A stretch of 64,000 nt of DNA from Mycolicibacterium litorale (GCF_010731695.1 NZ_AP022586.1:5022001-5086000), one strand, 5' to 3'; shown: positions 28,886 through 40,833, numbered from the stretch's first letter. Translations and numbers: made by a program. Notes: generated by a model not told the origin, from the letters alone.

Positions 28886-30754
28886 CTAACCGCGCCCGGG
28901 GGTGGCCGAGGTGTCGCGCAGCGCGTCGACGGCGATGTGACCCTGACGGAACAAGGCCTCCATCGCCGCGCCGTCCACCGGGCGCGACAGCATGAAACCC
29001 TGCGCCCGAGGGCAACCCAGTTCGAGCAGCGTCTTCGCGGCCGCGACGGTCTCGACACCCTCCGCGACCACCTCGAGGCCGAACGCGTCGGCCAACGCCA
29101 GGATGGCCCGCACGATCGCCAGATCGCCGGCGTTGGCGCCGAGGTCGCGGACGAAGCCTCGGTCGATCTTCACGGTGTCGACGGGCAGCGACTTGAGGTG
29201 GGTGAGCACGCTGTAGCCCGTGCCGAAGTCGTCGATCGCGATGCGCACGCCGACCTCCTTGAGCGCGGCCAGCGTGTGCCGGGTGGCCTCGATGTCCTGG
29301 ACCACCACGCTCTCGGTGATCTCCAGGCACACCGCGGAGCCGTCCAGCCCGAACTCGGCCAGGGTGCCGTCGACGGTGGCGGCGAAACCGTCCGAAACCA
29401 GTTGCACGGGTGAGACATTGACCCGCAGGATGGCATCGGTCGCGGTGCCCCGCGACCGCCAGCGGGCGAAGTCCGCGCACGCCGACCGCATCACCAGCCG
29501 GCCGAGTTTGCCTGCGAGATTGATGGATTCGGCCACCCCGATGAACGATTCGGGCAGCAGCAGACCCCGGGTCGGGTGCCTCCAGCGGACCAGCGCCTCG
29601 GTGCCGAGCACCTTGCCGGTGCGCATGTCGACCTCGGGCAGGTAGTGCAGCACCAGCGCGCTGCTGGCTTCGTCGATGACGCCCTCGAGGTGCAGCTCGA
29701 TGTCGTTGCGGATGGCGTGCTGTGAGGCCATCTCGGTGGTGAACACCGCGGTCTTGCTGCCGCCGGTGCTCTTCGCCGAGAGCGCGGCCTGATCGGCGCG
29801 CCGCAGCAGATCCGACGTGGTGTCGTGGCCGGGGGCGCCGACGGCCACCCCGATGCTCACTGTGCGGGCCAGCATTTCGCCGTCGATCACCACCCTGCGC
29901 TGCAACCACGTCTGCAGCCGGCGCGCGAAGCTCTCGGCGGTCGCGACGTCCATCGGCCCGTCGGGCACCACCACGAATTCGTCTCCGCCGACGCGGGCGA
30001 TCACCGCGGGCCGCTCGGTGCCCGCCCGCAACCGCTCGGCGAACATCTTGATGAACTGGTCGCCCGCGTTGTGGCCCAGGTAGTCGTTGACGGTTTTGAG
30101 TCGGTCGAGGTCGAGGAAGAGCACCGACACCGGGCCGGGCCGGCCGTCGGAGAGTCGATCGTCGAGGTGCGCCATCAGCGCCCTGCGGTTGAGCAGCCCC
30201 GACAGGTCGTCGTGCTCGGCGAGGTACTGCAGCTGCTCTTCAGCGGCGATACGCGCCTGCAGCTGGGCGAAGAGCGTCGCGATGGTCTGCAGCGCGTTCT
30301 GCTCCTCGGTGGTCCACTCGCGGTCACCGATCTTGATGAAGCCGAGGATGCCCGAGGTGATCTCACCCGACAGCAGCGGGACGCAGGCCATCGACACCGA
30401 CGGCACCCCCCGGCCCTCCTCGATGCGGCGCTGGTAGTCGTCGTTGTCCGGTTCGGGCCGCACGATCAGCGGCTTCTTGAGGTACTCGGCCTGCCGGAAG
30501 ATGGGGTCGGCCTCGGAGAAATAAATCACCCCGATCGGATCCGGGTCGGGGATGTAGTCGCGGATCGGCCACTCGGCCACCAGCTTGGTGGCCTTGATGA
30601 CGTGGTCGTTGTGACGCAGGAAGCTGAAGTCGACACCCAGGTGGTCGACGACGTCGGCGAGTACCCGGGTGCAGCTGGCGATCACGTTGGTCGCGGTAGC
30701 GGCCATCAACTCCGCCGCCGCCGCGGTGACGACCTGATCGAGGCTGCGGGTCAT
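28886..30754 (-). CDS. GAF-GGDEF-EAL cyclic-di-GMP synthase/phosphodiesterase
   Basis: A 622-residue cytoplasmic protein: GAF domain (about 10-170), GGDEF domain (about 175-345) with intact GGDEF at 256-260, and EAL domain (about 360-610) with EALVRW at 386-391, DDFGTG, KIDRGF and EGVET. Both catalytic sites look complete, so it may make and degrade c-di-GMP, like DcpA of M. smegmatis (same domain order). The RxxD inhibitory I-site is absent: the expected positions read RPAV. Transcribed alone. Confidence 0.93.
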   Translation of the reverse strand: MTRSLDQVVTAAAAELMAATATNVIASCTRVLADVVDHLGVDFSFLRHNDHVIKATKLVAEWPIRDYIPDPDPIGVIYFSEADPIFRQAEYLKKPLIVRPEPDNDDYQRRIEEGRGVPSVSMACVPLLSGEITSGILGFIKIGDREWTTEEQNALQTIATLFAQLQARIAAEEQLQYLAEHDDLSGLLNRRALMAHLDDRLSDGRPGPVSVLFLDLDRLKTVNDYLGHNAGDQFIKMFAERLRAGTERPAVIARVGGDEFVVVPDGPMDVATAESFARRLQTWLQRRVVIDGEMLARTVSIGVAVGAPGHDTTSDLLRRADQAALSAKSTGGSKTAVFTTEMASQHAIRNDIELHLEGVIDEASSALVLHYLPEVDMRTGKVLGTEALVRWRHPTRGLLLPESFIGVAESINLAGKLGRLVMRSACADFARWRSRGTATDAILRVNVSPVQLVSDGFAATVDGTLAEFGLDGSAVCLEITESVVVQDIEATRHTLAALKEVGVRIAIDDFGTGYSVLTHLKSLPVDTVKIDRGFVRDLGANAGDLAIVRAILALADAFGLEVVAEGVETVAAAKTLLELGCPRAQGFMLSRPVDGAAMEALFRQGHIAVDALRDTSATPGRG

Positions 30755-30814
30755 GTGCTCACGGTATCCCGCGCACGCGCGCCCGGGTGAGTGACCGCGT
30801 TGGTACGCGGGCGT

Positions 30815-31681
30815 TCACGAACCTTCCCCCGCGAGTGCGAAGCGGCCGTCGGCGGTCTGTTCGACGAGGCCGTCGACCAGCAGCGAGTCGAGGGCCCGGT
30901 CGCGCTGGGCGGGGTCGGCCGTCCACGCTACGTCCAGTTCGGCCCTGGTGACGGGGAACTCACTGCCGCGCAGCACATCCAGCAGCCGGCCCCGCACCTG
31001 GCGGTCGGTGCCTGCGTAGCGCTGCGCGCGCCGTGCCGGTGCCGTCGCCGCCGGATATCCGAGCGAACGCCACGTGCATGTCCCCAGCGGGCACAGGCCG
31101 CACCGCGGCGCGCGGGCCGTGCACACCGTCGCGCCCAGTTCCATCAGCGCGACCGAGAAGCGCGGTGCGTCAGGGCCTTCGGGCAGCAGGGCCGCGACGT
31201 CGACGAGATCGCGGCTGCTGGCCGGGCTGTCGGCGCGGCCGTGCACCGCCCGCGCGACGACCCGGCGGACGTTCGTGTCCACCACCGGAACCCGCTGCCG
31301 GTAGGCGAAGCAGGCCACCGCCCTGGCCGTGTAGGCGCCGATACCGGGCAGGCTCAGCAGCACCTCCACGTCCGAAGGCACCTCGTCACCGTGCTCGGCC
31401 GCGATCACCGTCGCGCACTCGTGCAGACGCTTCGCGCGGCGCGGATATCCGAGCTTGCCCCACGCCCGCAGGACGTCGGCCGCGCCGGCCGCCGCGGTCG
31501 CCGACGGGGTCGGCCAGCGCGCGATCCAACTCAGCCAGACGGGTTCGACACGGGACACCGGTGTCTGCTGCAACATGAACTCGCTCACCAGGATCTGCCA
31601 GGGCGTCACCCCCGGCCGGCGCCACGGCAGGTCACGCTGTTCGCGGTCATACCACGCCAACAGGTCGGCCGGATCGATCAT
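30815..31681 (-). CDS. mutY: A/G-specific adenine DNA glycosylase
   Basis: A 288-residue base-excision enzyme that removes adenine opposite 8-oxoguanine. Catalytic Glu34 (LVSEFMLQQT), the helix-hairpin-helix LPGIGAYTA, catalytic Asp135 (VVDTNVRRV) and a four-Cys iron-sulphur motif (C187, C194, C197, C202; spacing 6-2-4) are present. The MutT-like C-terminal domain of E. coli MutY is replaced by a shorter tail with a winged-helix look. It is divergent from canB with only 29 nt between starts. Confidence 0.95.
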   Translation of the reverse strand: MIDPADLLAWYDREQRDLPWRRPGVTPWQILVSEFMLQQTPVSRVEPVWLSWIARWPTPSATAAAGAADVLRAWGKLGYPRRAKRLHECATVIAAEHGDEVPSDVEVLLSLPGIGAYTARAVACFAYRQRVPVVDTNVRRVVARAVHGRADSPASSRDLVDVAALLPEGPDAPRFSVALMELGATVCTARAPRCGLCPLGTCTWRSLGYPAATAPARRAQRYAGTDRQVRGRLLDVLRGSEFPVTRAELDVAWTADPAQRDRALDSLLVDGLVEQTADGRFALAGEGS

Positions 31682-31710
31682 CTCTCAACCATTCAGGCAC
31701 AATAAGCGCC

Positions 31711-32331
31711 ATGCCGAATACCAGCCCGGTGACCGCATGGAAGGCACTCAAGGAAGGCAACGAGCGCTTCGTCGCGGGTAGGCCCCAACACCCGAGCCAG
31801 AGTATCGAGTACCGCGCGAGCCTCGCCGAGGGCCAGCGGCCGACGGCGGTGGTCTTCGGCTGCGGCGACAGCCGGGTCGCCGCCGAGATCATCTTCGACC
31901 AGGGGCTCGGCGACATGTTCGTGGTCCGTACGGCCGGCCACGTCATCGACTCCGCGGTGCTCGGTTCGATCGAGTTCGCCGTCGCGGTGCTCGACGTGCC
32001 GCTGATCGTGGTGCTCGGCCACGACAGCTGCGGTGCGGTGAAGGCGACGCTGTCGGCGCTCGACGACGGTGTGGTGCCCGGCGGATACGTGCGTGACATC
32101 GTCGAACGGGTCACCCCGTCGATCCTGCGGGGTCGCCGCGAAGGGCTCACCCGGGTCGACGAGTTCGAGGCGTGCCACGTCAACGAGACGGCCGTGCAGT
32201 TGCAGGAGCGCTCCAGCGCGATCGCCGAACGCATCCAGTCCGGCACGCTCGCCATCGCCGGCGTGACCTACCACCTCGCCGACGGCCGCGCCCAGCTGCG
32301 CGAGCATCTGGGCGACATCGGCGAGGTCTGA
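31711..32331 (+). CDS. canB: Beta-class carbonic anhydrase
   Basis: A 206-residue zinc enzyme interconverting CO2 and bicarbonate. Zinc ligands Cys51, His104 and Cys107 are clear, with the Asp53/Arg55 dyad (CGDSR) and GHDSCGAV. It corresponds to Rv3588c. The short space to mutY suggests overlapping divergent promoters. No signal peptide, so cytoplasmic. Confidence 0.95.
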   Translation: MPNTSPVTAWKALKEGNERFVAGRPQHPSQSIEYRASLAEGQRPTAVVFGCGDSRVAAEIIFDQGLGDMFVVRTAGHVIDSAVLGSIEFAVAVLDVPLIVVLGHDSCGAVKATLSALDDGVVPGGYVRDIVERVTPSILRGRREGLTRVDEFEACHVNETAVQLQERSSAIAERIQSGTLAIAGVTYHLADGRAQLREHLGDIGEV

Positions 32332-32402
32332 CCCCCGCTTCACAGCGCGACACGCCGGGTAACGTCGGACGACTGATCTTGACCAGGCCTTACCTTGGTC
32401 AT

Positions 32403-33179
32403 GTGCTGGATCTCGAACCGCAAGGCCCTCTGCCCACGCAGATCTATTGGCGACGCCGGGCGCTGGCGCTGGGCATCGCGGTGGTCATCATCGGGGTCGT
32501 CGCCGCAATCGTGGTGATGGTGGTGTCGGGCGGTTCCGGCGCGGAGACGAAGAACGCCGACCAGCAGTCGGCGGCCCCCGCCGAGGCCGCGCCGACGCCG
32601 CTGCCGGGGGAGAACCCCGAGGTCAAGACCCCGATCGTGCCGCCGCCCCAGCAGGCGCCGCCGCCGACCCCCACGCCCACCGCCGCCGTCACACCCCCGC
32701 CGGTGCTGCAGGAGGGCGACGACTGCCCGGATTCCACGCTCGCCGTCAAGGGCATCACCAGCCAGCCCGAGTACGTCGTCGGCGACCAGCCGAAGTTCAC
32801 GATGGTCGTCACCAACATCGGCCTGGTGGCCTGCAAGCGCGATGTCGGCGCCGCCGTCCTCGCCGCCTATGTCTACTCGCTGGACAACACCAGGCTGTGG
32901 TCGAACCTCGACTGCGCGCCGTCCAACGAGACGCTGGTCAAGACGTTCGCCCCGGGCGAGCAGGTCACCACGGAGGTCACCTGGACCGGGATGGGTTCGG
33001 CGCCGCAGTGCCCGCTGCCGCGTCAGCCGATCGGCGCCGGCACCTACAACCTGATCGTGCAGCTGGGCAACCTGCGGTCGTCACCGGTGCCGTTCATCCT
33101 CGCTCCGTCCGCACCGCCCGGTCAGGCGCCTGCCCCCGGCGCGCCCGGCGCCCAGCCTCCCGGCCCCGGCGTCGGCTGA
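32403..33179 (+). CDS. Single-span membrane protein with Pro-rich stalk (Rv3587c type)
   Basis: A 258-residue protein. A short cytoplasmic N-terminus ending in WRRR is followed by one membrane segment (about 20-42), a Pro/Ala-rich stalk (about 55-100), an extracytoplasmic domain of about 120 residues with three cysteines and a DUF-type immunoglobulin-like look, and a Pro/Gly/Ala tail. GTG 32403 fits the topology. It resembles Rv3587c by position and layout. The role is unknown. Confidence 0.78.
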   Translation: MLDLEPQGPLPTQIYWRRRALALGIAVVIIGVVAAIVVMVVSGGSGAETKNADQQSAAPAEAAPTPLPGENPEVKTPIVPPPQQAPPPTPTPTAAVTPPPVLQEGDDCPDSTLAVKGITSQPEYVVGDQPKFTMVVTNIGLVACKRDVGAAVLAAYVYSLDNTRLWSNLDCAPSNETLVKTFAPGEQVTTEVTWTGMGSAPQCPLPRQPIGAGTYNLIVQLGNLRSSPVPFILAPSAPPGQAPAPGAPGAQPPGPGVG

Positions 33180-33181
33180 GT

Positions 33182-34297
33182 TCAGGCCAGCCGGTCGGCG
33201 ATCGTCGACTCGGCCAGCAGGGACAGACCTTCCCTGATGTGGCGCGCCCACATCGAACCGATGCCCTCGACCGACTGCAGGTCGTCGGCGCTGGCGGCGA
33301 GCAGACCCTGCAGCGAACCGAAGTTGCGCACCAGCAGGTCGACGTGGGCGAACTGCAGCCGCGGTATGCCTGCCATGGCCCGGTAGCCGCGCGAGCTCAT
33401 CGCCGAATCCTGCGCCTCGAGCGTGGACGGATAGCCGAAGACCCTTGCCAGCGTGGTGAAGTCGAGTAGCTCGTTGTCCGACAGCGAGTCCAGTTCCTCG
33501 AGCGTCGCGCTGACCTGTGCGGGAGTCGGCGGGTCGGGGTTGGCGTGATAGTCGCGCACGATCAGCTCGCGGGCGTTGTCGTTGTCGCCGACGAGTTCTT
33601 CGAGCTGCAGCTTGAGCTGGCGTCCGTCGGTGCCGAGTTCGACCACGTCGGCATCGATTTCCAGGCTGATCCGCCGCACCATCTCCAGCCGCTGCACCAC
33701 GGTCATCACGTCCCGCAGCGTCACGAAGTCCTCGATCTCCGCGGTCGACAGCTGCCGGCTCACCTCGTCGAGGCGGGACTTGTAGCGCTCGAGCGTGGCG
33801 ATCGTCTGGTTGGCGCGCGACAGGATCGTCGGGGTGTCGGGAACCACGTGCCGCTCACCGGCCACGTACACGGTCACGATGCTCATCGAGTGGCTGACCG
33901 AGATCACCGGATAACCGGTCTGGATCGCGGTGCGCTCGGCGGAGCGGTGCCGGGTGCCGGATTCGTCGGTCGGGATGGACGGATCCGGAACGAGCTGGAC
34001 GTTGGCGCGCAGGATGCGGGTGCCGTCACTGGACAGCACCACCGCACCGTCCATCTTCGACAGCTCGCGCAGTCGGGTAGGGGCGTAGCGCACGTCGAGT
34101 TCGAATCCGCCGTCGCAGATCGTCTCGACGCTGTCGTCGTAGCCCAGCACGATCAGCGCGCCGGTCCGGCCGCGCAGGATGCGCTCCAGCCCGTCGCGCA
34201 GCGGTGTCCCCGGTGCCAACCGGCCGAGTGTCTCCCGCAGCGTCGGACGGGCCAGCTGGACGACATTGCTGCCCGTCCTGGCGGTCTTCACGGCCAT
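33182..34297 (-). CDS. disA: Diadenylate cyclase DisA
   Basis: A 371-residue enzyme making cyclic-di-AMP from two ATP and scanning DNA. The DAC domain carries DGA (83-85) and RHR (116-118); a helical linker and a C-terminal helix-hairpin-helix DNA-binding domain ([16 protein letters not shown]) follow. ATG 34297 is preceded by a good GGGAGGAA ribosome site, so the longer in-frame N-terminus is rejected. It lies 40 nt downstream of radA, the usual arrangement, and converges with the Rv3587c-like gene. Confidence 0.96.
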   Translation of the reverse strand: MAVKTARTGSNVVQLARPTLRETLGRLAPGTPLRDGLERILRGRTGALIVLGYDDSVETICDGGFELDVRYAPTRLRELSKMDGAVVLSSDGTRILRANVQLVPDPSIPTDESGTRHRSAERTAIQTGYPVISVSHSMSIVTVYVAGERHVVPDTPTILSRANQTIATLERYKSRLDEVSRQLSTAEIEDFVTLRDVMTVVQRLEMVRRISLEIDADVVELGTDGRQLKLQLEELVGDNDNARELIVRDYHANPDPPTPAQVSATLEELDSLSDNELLDFTTLARVFGYPSTLEAQDSAMSSRGYRAMAGIPRLQFAHVDLLVRNFGSLQGLLAASADDLQSVEGIGSMWARHIREGLSLLAESTIADRLA

Positions 34298-34337
34298 TGT
34301 TCCTCCCGGGCGCGCTGCCTGCTCTTCGCGCAAGCGC

Positions 34338-35729
34338 TCATCGGCCGCCATTGTCCGCGATGCGGTACAGCACCTGCAACGCCGCCGAGATGTTCTGAGC
34401 CGGAAGCAGCCGCAGCCCCTTCGGCACCGTCAGCGTTCCCGGCGGGACGACGGCGCTGGTGAACCCGAGGCGGGCGGCCTCGGCGAGGCGGCGGTCCATC
34501 CCCGTCACGCGGCGCAGATCGCCCGCAAGGCCCAGCTCGCCGATCACCACGGAGTTGGCGGGCATCGCCCGTTCGTTCCTGGCCGAGGCCATCGCGAGTG
34601 CGATCGCGAGGTCCGACGACGGATCGGTCAGTCGCATCCCGCCGACCGTCGACAGGTAGATGTCGCACGGCCCGACCTGGAGTCTGGTGTGTTTGTCGAG
34701 GACCGCGGCGATCATCGCGGCGCGGGCGGAGTCGATGCCGCTGACGGCGCGGCGGGGGTGAGGTCCGGTGGGCTGGCCGACCAGCGCCTGCACCTCGCCG
34801 ATGAGCGGCCGCTTTCCGTCGAGCGTCACGGTCACCGCCGTGCCCGGCACCGGGGTGTCCCGCTGGTCGCGGAACAGCCCCGACGGGTCGGCCACGCATT
34901 CGATCCCGTTGTCGTGCAACTGGAAACAGCCGACCTCGTCGGCGGCGCCGAAGCGGTTCTTCACACCGCGCACCATCCGCAGCGTCGAGGCGCGGTCGCC
35001 TTCGAAGTGCAGCACGACGTCGACGAGGTGTTCGAGCGAGCGCGGCCCGGCGATCGCGCCGTCCTTGGTGACGTGGCCGACGAGCACCATCGCGATGCCG
35101 CCCGGACCCGCTGCACCCTTGGCGTACTGGGTCAGTGCCGTGGTGACCGCGCGGACCTGGGTGACGCCACCGGTGACCCCGTCGGCCTCGGTGGTGGACA
35201 TCGTCTGCACGGAGTCGACGACGACGAGGCTGGGCGCGACGGCGTCGATGTGGCCGAGTGCGGTGGGCAGATCGGACTCGGCGGCGAGGTACAGCTCGTC
35301 GTGGGTGCAGCCGGTGCGCTCGGCGCGCAACCGCACCTGACCCGCGGACTCCTCACCGGTCAGGTAGAGCGCGCGGCGTCCGTTCGCCGCCCAGCGGTGC
35401 GCGACCTCGAGCAGCAGGGTGGACTTGCCGACGCCCGGATCGCCGGCGAGCAGGGTCACCGAACCGGGTACCAGCCCGCCGCCGAGGACTCGGTCGAGTT
35501 CGCTGATCCCGGTCGCATCGTGCGTGGTGTGGCCGGGGTCGATGCTGCTGATCGGGACCGCGGGGGAGTTGGGAGCGACCGCCCGCCGGGCGGCGGACCC
35601 GGCGATCGCGGCGACCACCGCGACCTCCTCGACCGTCCCCCAGGTGCCGCAGTCCGGGCAGCGGCCCACCCACTTGGCGGTGATGTGCCGGCACTCCGAA
35701 CAGCGGTACTGAGAACGTGCCTTGGCCAC
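34338..35729 (-). CDS. radA: DNA repair protein RadA
   Basis: A 463-residue RecA-like ATPase for processing recombination intermediates. Features in order: C4 zinc finger (Cys10, 13, 24, 27), Walker [10 protein letters not shown], the RadA-specific KNRFG motif, and a C-terminal Lon-protease-like domain. RadA-DisA co-transcription is common in Gram-positives and RadA modulates DisA activity in other bacteria. The zinc finger makes it another zinc user in this neighbourhood. Confidence 0.96.
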   Translation of the reverse strand: MAKARSQYRCSECRHITAKWVGRCPDCGTWGTVEEVAVVAAIAGSAARRAVAPNSPAVPISSIDPGHTTHDATGISELDRVLGGGLVPGSVTLLAGDPGVGKSTLLLEVAHRWAANGRRALYLTGEESAGQVRLRAERTGCTHDELYLAAESDLPTALGHIDAVAPSLVVVDSVQTMSTTEADGVTGGVTQVRAVTTALTQYAKGAAGPGGIAMVLVGHVTKDGAIAGPRSLEHLVDVVLHFEGDRASTLRMVRGVKNRFGAADEVGCFQLHDNGIECVADPSGLFRDQRDTPVPGTAVTVTLDGKRPLIGEVQALVGQPTGPHPRRAVSGIDSARAAMIAAVLDKHTRLQVGPCDIYLSTVGGMRLTDPSSDLAIALAMASARNERAMPANSVVIGELGLAGDLRRVTGMDRRLAEAARLGFTSAVVPPGTLTVPKGLRLLPAQNISAALQVLYRIADNGGR

Positions 35730-35803
35730 GGGACGACGTTATCGGGCAGTGCCGACAGAACGGGCCGGCGGCCGGCCCGGGTTCTCTCGTGTCGCGGTGT
35801 GGG

Positions 35804-36382
35804 TCAGTGTCCGCCGGAGTGCTCGGAGCCGCCGCCGCCGCTGTCGTCGCGCCGGGGTTCCTCGCCGGCCGAAATCGGCACCTGGACGGTGACCTCGCCG
35901 CTGCGCTGGAAGGTGAACGTGAACGGGTAGGTCAGCCCGTTGGTGATGGGCTTGGACAGCGTGACGTCGACGGTCAGCGGTTCGGCCGGTTGGACGCTCT
36001 CCAGTGCGGCGGTCTGCCCGTCGGGCTCACCGGCGACCAGGACACCGTTCGGGGCGATCGTGGCGTCGCCGCGGACCGGCGCCGAACCGATGTCGGTGCG
36101 GATCGACACCAGCTTGTCGGGCTGGTCGGCCGACTCGTTGGCGGCAACGAACAGCAGCTCGGCCTCGCTGCCCGGGCGGACGTAGTCGGAGGTCTGCGGC
36201 GCGCGCAGGTGCACGTTGCGCAGCGCGATGTCGCCGACCCCCGCGTTGACGCCGTTGACGGCGGGCGCCTGGGTGGCGGTCTGGGAGATCTGCCCGGCTC
36301 CGCAGGCGGTGAGGGCGAGGGCCAGCCCGCAGGCCGCCAGCCCGGAGGTGACGGCGGAAGCGCGCGGATGGATGCGGTTCAC
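35804..36382 (-). CDS. lpqE: Lipoprotein LpqE
   Basis: A 192-residue lipoprotein with a lipobox (LTAC, Cys27) and a mainly beta-strand body; the C-terminus ends in an acidic, glycine/histidine tail. Matches LpqE (Rv3584) by position next to radA. It belongs to the widespread actinobacterial surface-lipoprotein group resembling copper-chaperone-type folds, but I see no Met/His metal cluster. Function unknown. It lies 75 nt upstream of radA on the same strand. Confidence 0.82.
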   Translation of the reverse strand: MNRIHPRASAVTSGLAACGLALALTACGAGQISQTATQAPAVNGVNAGVGDIALRNVHLRAPQTSDYVRPGSEAELLFVAANESADQPDKLVSIRTDIGSAPVRGDATIAPNGVLVAGEPDGQTAALESVQPAEPLTVDVTLSKPITNGLTYPFTFTFQRSGEVTVQVPISAGEEPRRDDSGGGGSEHSGGH

Positions 36383-37202
<820 letters not shown>

Positions 37203-37208
37203 CGCTGA

Positions 37209-37883
37209 ATGACCACAGTGGCCGTTGTTCCGGCCGCGGGATCCGGTGAACGGCTCGCGGCCGGAGCGCCAAAGGCCTTCGTGAATCTGGCCGGACGGCC
37301 GATGCTCGAACGCGCCATCGCCGGGCTCCGGGAGTCCGGGGTGGTCGACAGCATCGTGGTCGCGGTCCCGCCGAATCGCACCGACGAGGCGAAGCTCGTC
37401 TTCGGCGGTGAGGCGCTCATCGTCTCCGGCGGCGCCGACCGCACTGAATCGGTGAGCCTGGCGCTCGCCGCCGTGGGCGACGCCGACTTCGTCCTCGTTC
37501 ACGACGCCGCTCGTGCGCTCACCCCGCCCTCGTTGGTGGTCCGCGTGGTGCGGGCGCTGGAAGCCGGACATGGCGCGGTCGTTCCCGGGCTTCCGGTCGC
37601 CGACACCATCAAGGCCGTCGACGCGAACGGCGCGGTGCTCGGCACGCCCGAGCGGGCGGGGCTGCGTGCGGTGCAGACGCCGCAGGGTTTCCACATCGAC
37701 GTGCTGCGTCGCGCGTACGCGCGGGCGGGCGATGGCGGCTTCACCGACGACGCTTCGATGGTCGAACAGGCCGGCGGGCAGGTGCAGGTCGTCGACGGCG
37801 ACCCGCTGGCGTTCAAGATCACCCATCCGCTGGATTTGGTGCTTGCCGAGGCGATCCTGGCCGGCGAGGTGACCGCTCGATGA
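37209..37883 (+). CDS. ispD: 2-C-methyl-D-erythritol 4-phosphate cytidylyltransferase
   Basis: A 224-residue MEP-pathway enzyme adding CMP to methylerythritol phosphate. The CTP-binding start [19 protein letters not shown], the VHDAARAL motif and the TDDASMVE segment are seen. It lies 6 nt after carD and overlaps ispF by 4 nt (ATGA). Confidence 0.97.
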   Translation: MTTVAVVPAAGSGERLAAGAPKAFVNLAGRPMLERAIAGLRESGVVDSIVVAVPPNRTDEAKLVFGGEALIVSGGADRTESVSLALAAVGDADFVLVHDAARALTPPSLVVRVVRALEAGHGAVVPGLPVADTIKAVDANGAVLGTPERAGLRAVQTPQGFHIDVLRRAYARAGDGGFTDDASMVEQAGGQVQVVDGDPLAFKITHPLDLVLAEAILAGEVTAR

Positions 37884-38374
37884 CCCTGCCGCGGATCGGG
37901 CTGGGCAGCGACGTCCATCCGATCGAAGCGGGCCGGCCGTGCTGGCTGCTGGGCCTGCGGTTCGACGGCGCCGACGGCTGTGCCGGGCACTCCGACGGTG
38001 ACGTCGCCGCGCACGCGCTGTGCGACGCGCTGCTGTCGGCGGCCGGGCTGGGCGACCTCGGTGAGGTCTTCGGCACCGGCAGACCGGAGTGGGAGGGCGT
38101 GAGCGGCGCCGACATGCTGCGCCACGTCCGCAGCCTGCTGCAGGAGGCGGGCCTTCGGGTCGGCAACGCGGCCGTCCAAGTGATCGGAAACCGGCCGAAG
38201 ATCGGGCCGCGGCGGGCCGAAGCCCAGGCATTGCTGTCTGAACTGATCGGCGCCCCGGTGTCGGTTTCGGCGACCACGACCGACGGGCTGGGGCTGACCG
38301 GCCGGGGCGAGGGTTTGGCCGCGATCGCCACTGCTCTCGTGGTCGATGCGGATCAACGGCATATAGGCCGGTAA
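37880..38374 (+). CDS. ispF: 2-C-methyl-D-erythritol 2,4-cyclodiphosphate synthase
   Basis: A 164-residue zinc enzyme closing the cyclodiphosphate ring in the MEP pathway. Metal ligands are in GSDVHPIE (Asp11, His13) and in the [11 protein letters not shown] segment. The C-terminal [14 protein letters not shown] motif is standard. Translationally coupled to ispD. Confidence 0.97.
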   Translation: MTLPRIGLGSDVHPIEAGRPCWLLGLRFDGADGCAGHSDGDVAAHALCDALLSAAGLGDLGEVFGTGRPEWEGVSGADMLRHVRSLLQEAGLRVGNAAVQVIGNRPKIGPRRAEAQALLSELIGAPVSVSATTTDGLGLTGRGEGLAAIATALVVDADQRHIGR

Positions 38375-38385
38375 GCTGGCCCGTC

Positions 38386-39831
38386 GTGACCGATCGCGCA
38401 GAAGCCGGCCGGTCGGCGACATCGCCGACGGGCCTGCGGCTCTACGACACCATGGCGGGTGCCGTGCGCGATTTCGTGCCGCTACGTGCCGGGCATGTCT
38501 CCATCTATCTCTGCGGGGCGACTGTGCAGGGCCTCCCGCACATCGGCCACGTCCGCAGCGGGGTGGCGTTCGACGTTCTGCGGCGCTGGCTCACTGCCAA
38601 AGGGCTGGACGTCGCGTTCATCCGCAATGTCACCGACATCGACGACAAGATCCTCATCAAGGCCGCCGACGCGGGCCGGCCGTGGTGGGAGTGGGCGGCC
38701 ACCTACGAACGCGCCTTCACCGCCGCGTACGACGCGCTGGGCGTGCTGCCGCCGTCGGCCGAACCGCGGGCGACCGGGCACATCACCCAGATGGTCGAGC
38801 TGATCGATCGCCTGATCGACCGCGGGCACGCCTACACCGGTGACGGGGACGTCTATTTCGACGTCTCGACGCTGTCGGACTACGGCAAGCTCTCCGGGCA
38901 CCGCATCGACGACGTCCACCAGGGCGAGGGCGTGGCCACGGGGAAGCGCGATCAGCGCGACTTCACGCTGTGGAAGGGCGCCAAACCGGGCGAACCGTCC
39001 TGGCCCACCCCGTGGGGTCGCGGCCGCCCGGGCTGGCACACCGAATGCGTCGCGATGTGCGAGGCGTATCTCGGCGCCGACTTCGACATCCACGCCGGCG
39101 GCATGGATCTGGTGTTCCCGCACCACGAGAACGAGATCGCCCAGGCCGAGGCCGCCGGCGACGGGTTCGCCAACTTCTGGCTGCACAACGGCTGGGTCAC
39201 CATGGGCGGCGAGAAGATGAGCAAGTCGCTCGGCAATGTGCTCTCGATTCCCGCTGTCCTGCAACGGGTTCGGGCCGCGGAGCTGCGCTACTACCTGGGC
39301 AGCGCGCACTACCGGTCGATGCTGGAGTTCTCCGAGAACGCACTGCAGGACGCGGTCAAGGCCTACGCCGGGGTCGAGGACTTCCTGCACCGCGTCCGCA
39401 CGCGGGTGGGCACCGTGGTGCCCGGCGAGTGGACGGCGAAGTTCGCCGCCGCGCTCGACGACGATCTGTCGGTGCCGATCGCGCTGGCCGAGGTGCACGC
39501 CGCACGCGCGGTGGGCAACCGCGCGCTGGACTCCGGCGACCACGAGACCGCGATGGCGCAGGCCCGGTCGATCCGCGCGATGATGGGCATCCTCGGCTGC
39601 GACCCGCTCGACGAGCGGTGGGAGTCACGCGACGAGACCTCGGCGGCGCTGAGCGCGATCGACGTGCTGGTCCGGTGGGCGCTCGACAGCCGCACCGAGG
39701 CCCGCAACCGCAAGGACTGGGCGACGGCCGATCAGATCCGCGACCGGCTCAAGGAGGCCGGCATCGAGGTGACCGACACCGCCGACGGTCCGCAATGGTC
39801 GCTGCTCGACGGCGACAGCAAGGATGCCTGA
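38386..39831 (+). CDS. cysS: Cysteinyl-tRNA synthetase
   Basis: A 481-residue class I synthetase. HIGH is in [15 protein letters not shown] in GEKMSKSLG, and the substrate zinc site uses the Cys in YLCGATVQG plus the later Cys/His cluster ([13 protein letters not shown]). A GTG start at 38386 gives an N-terminus like the M. tuberculosis protein with a few extra residues. It lies 11 nt after ispF. Confidence 0.97.
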   Translation: MTDRAEAGRSATSPTGLRLYDTMAGAVRDFVPLRAGHVSIYLCGATVQGLPHIGHVRSGVAFDVLRRWLTAKGLDVAFIRNVTDIDDKILIKAADAGRPWWEWAATYERAFTAAYDALGVLPPSAEPRATGHITQMVELIDRLIDRGHAYTGDGDVYFDVSTLSDYGKLSGHRIDDVHQGEGVATGKRDQRDFTLWKGAKPGEPSWPTPWGRGRPGWHTECVAMCEAYLGADFDIHAGGMDLVFPHHENEIAQAEAAGDGFANFWLHNGWVTMGGEKMSKSLGNVLSIPAVLQRVRAAELRYYLGSAHYRSMLEFSENALQDAVKAYAGVEDFLHRVRTRVGTVVPGEWTAKFAAALDDDLSVPIALAEVHAARAVGNRALDSGDHETAMAQARSIRAMMGILGCDPLDERWESRDETSAALSAIDVLVRWALDSRTEARNRKDWATADQIRDRLKEAGIEVTDTADGPQWSLLDGDSKDA

Positions 39832-39833
39832 CG

Positions 39834-40778
39834 ATGGCGGGTAACTCGAAACGCCGTGGCGCGGTGCGCAAAGCGGGCACCAAGAAGGGTCCGACCGTCG
39901 GCTCGGGCGGCGTGCGCCGCCGCGGGCTCGAAGGTCGTGGCGCAACACCGCCCGCCCACGAGCGGCCCCACCACCCGGCTGCCAAGCGTGCGGCCAGGGC
40001 GCAGAAGCAGCAGCAGCGGCGCCCCGCCCGTAAGACCGACGAAACCGAACTGGTGTTGGGCCGCAACCCGGTGGTGGAGTGCCTGCGCGCCGAGGTCCCG
40101 GCCAGCGCCCTGTACGTCGCGATGGGCACCGAGGCCGACGAGCGGGTGACCGAGGCCGTCCAGATCGCCGCCGACACCGGCATCCCCATCCTCGAGGTGC
40201 CCCGTCCCGACCTGGACCGTATGAGCAACAACGCCCTGCACCAGGGGTTGGCGCTGCAGGTGCCGCCGTACGACTACGCCCACCCCGACGATCTGCTGGC
40301 GACGGCGAAGGCCGACGGCGCTCCGGCACTGCTGGTCGCGCTCGACAACATCTCCGATCCGCGCAACCTGGGCGCGATCGTGCGTTCGGTGGCGGCGTTC
40401 GGCGGGCACGGGGTGCTGATCCCGCAGCGACGCTCGGCGTCGGTGACCGCGGTCGCGTGGCGTACCAGTGCCGGTGCGGCAGCGCGCCTTCCGGTCGCCC
40501 GGGCCACCAACTTGAACCGCACGCTCAAGAGCTGGGCCGACGCCGGCCTGCAGGTGGTCGGTTTGGACGCCGACGGGGACACCACGCTCGACGAACTGGA
40601 CGGCGCCGGGCCGATGGTGGTGGTCGTGGGCTCCGAGGGCAAGGGGCTGTCGCGCCTGGTGCGCGAGCACTGCGATGCGGTCGTGTCGATCCCGATGGCC
40701 GGACCGACCGAATCGCTCAACGCGTCGGTGGCCGCCGGTGTGGTGCTCGCCGAGATCGCGCGCCAGCGCCGCAGCTGA
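39834..40778 (+). CDS. rlmB: 23S rRNA 2'-O-methyltransferase, RlmB/TrmH family
   Basis: A 314-residue SPOUT-family enzyme predicted to methylate 23S rRNA G2251. An unusually long basic, Lys/Arg/Gln-rich N-terminal tail (about 1-65) precedes the substrate-binding domain ([15 protein letters not shown]) and the SPOUT knot with GSEGKGLS and [15 protein letters not shown]. The basic tail is typical in mycobacteria. The ATG lies 2 nt after the cysS stop. Confidence 0.92.
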   Translation: MAGNSKRRGAVRKAGTKKGPTVGSGGVRRRGLEGRGATPPAHERPHHPAAKRAARAQKQQQRRPARKTDETELVLGRNPVVECLRAEVPASALYVAMGTEADERVTEAVQIAADTGIPILEVPRPDLDRMSNNALHQGLALQVPPYDYAHPDDLLATAKADGAPALLVALDNISDPRNLGAIVRSVAAFGGHGVLIPQRRSASVTAVAWRTSAGAAARLPVARATNLNRTLKSWADAGLQVVGLDADGDTTLDELDGAGPMVVVVGSEGKGLSRLVREHCDAVVSIPMAGPTESLNASVAAGVVLAEIARQRRS

Positions 40779-40799
40779 CTCAACCTTCTGCGTCGAGAC

Positions 40800-40833
40800 G
40801 ACGGTTGTTGACCGATTTCGGCCGGAAACCGTC
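40800..40833. terminator. Possible bidirectional terminator between rlmB and the ArsB-like gene
   Basis: A 7-bp inverted repeat (GACGGTT and AACCGTC) enclosing a smaller CCGATTTCGG palindrome, between two convergent genes. The stem is modest and lacks a U-tract, so this is a weak call. Confidence 0.3.
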
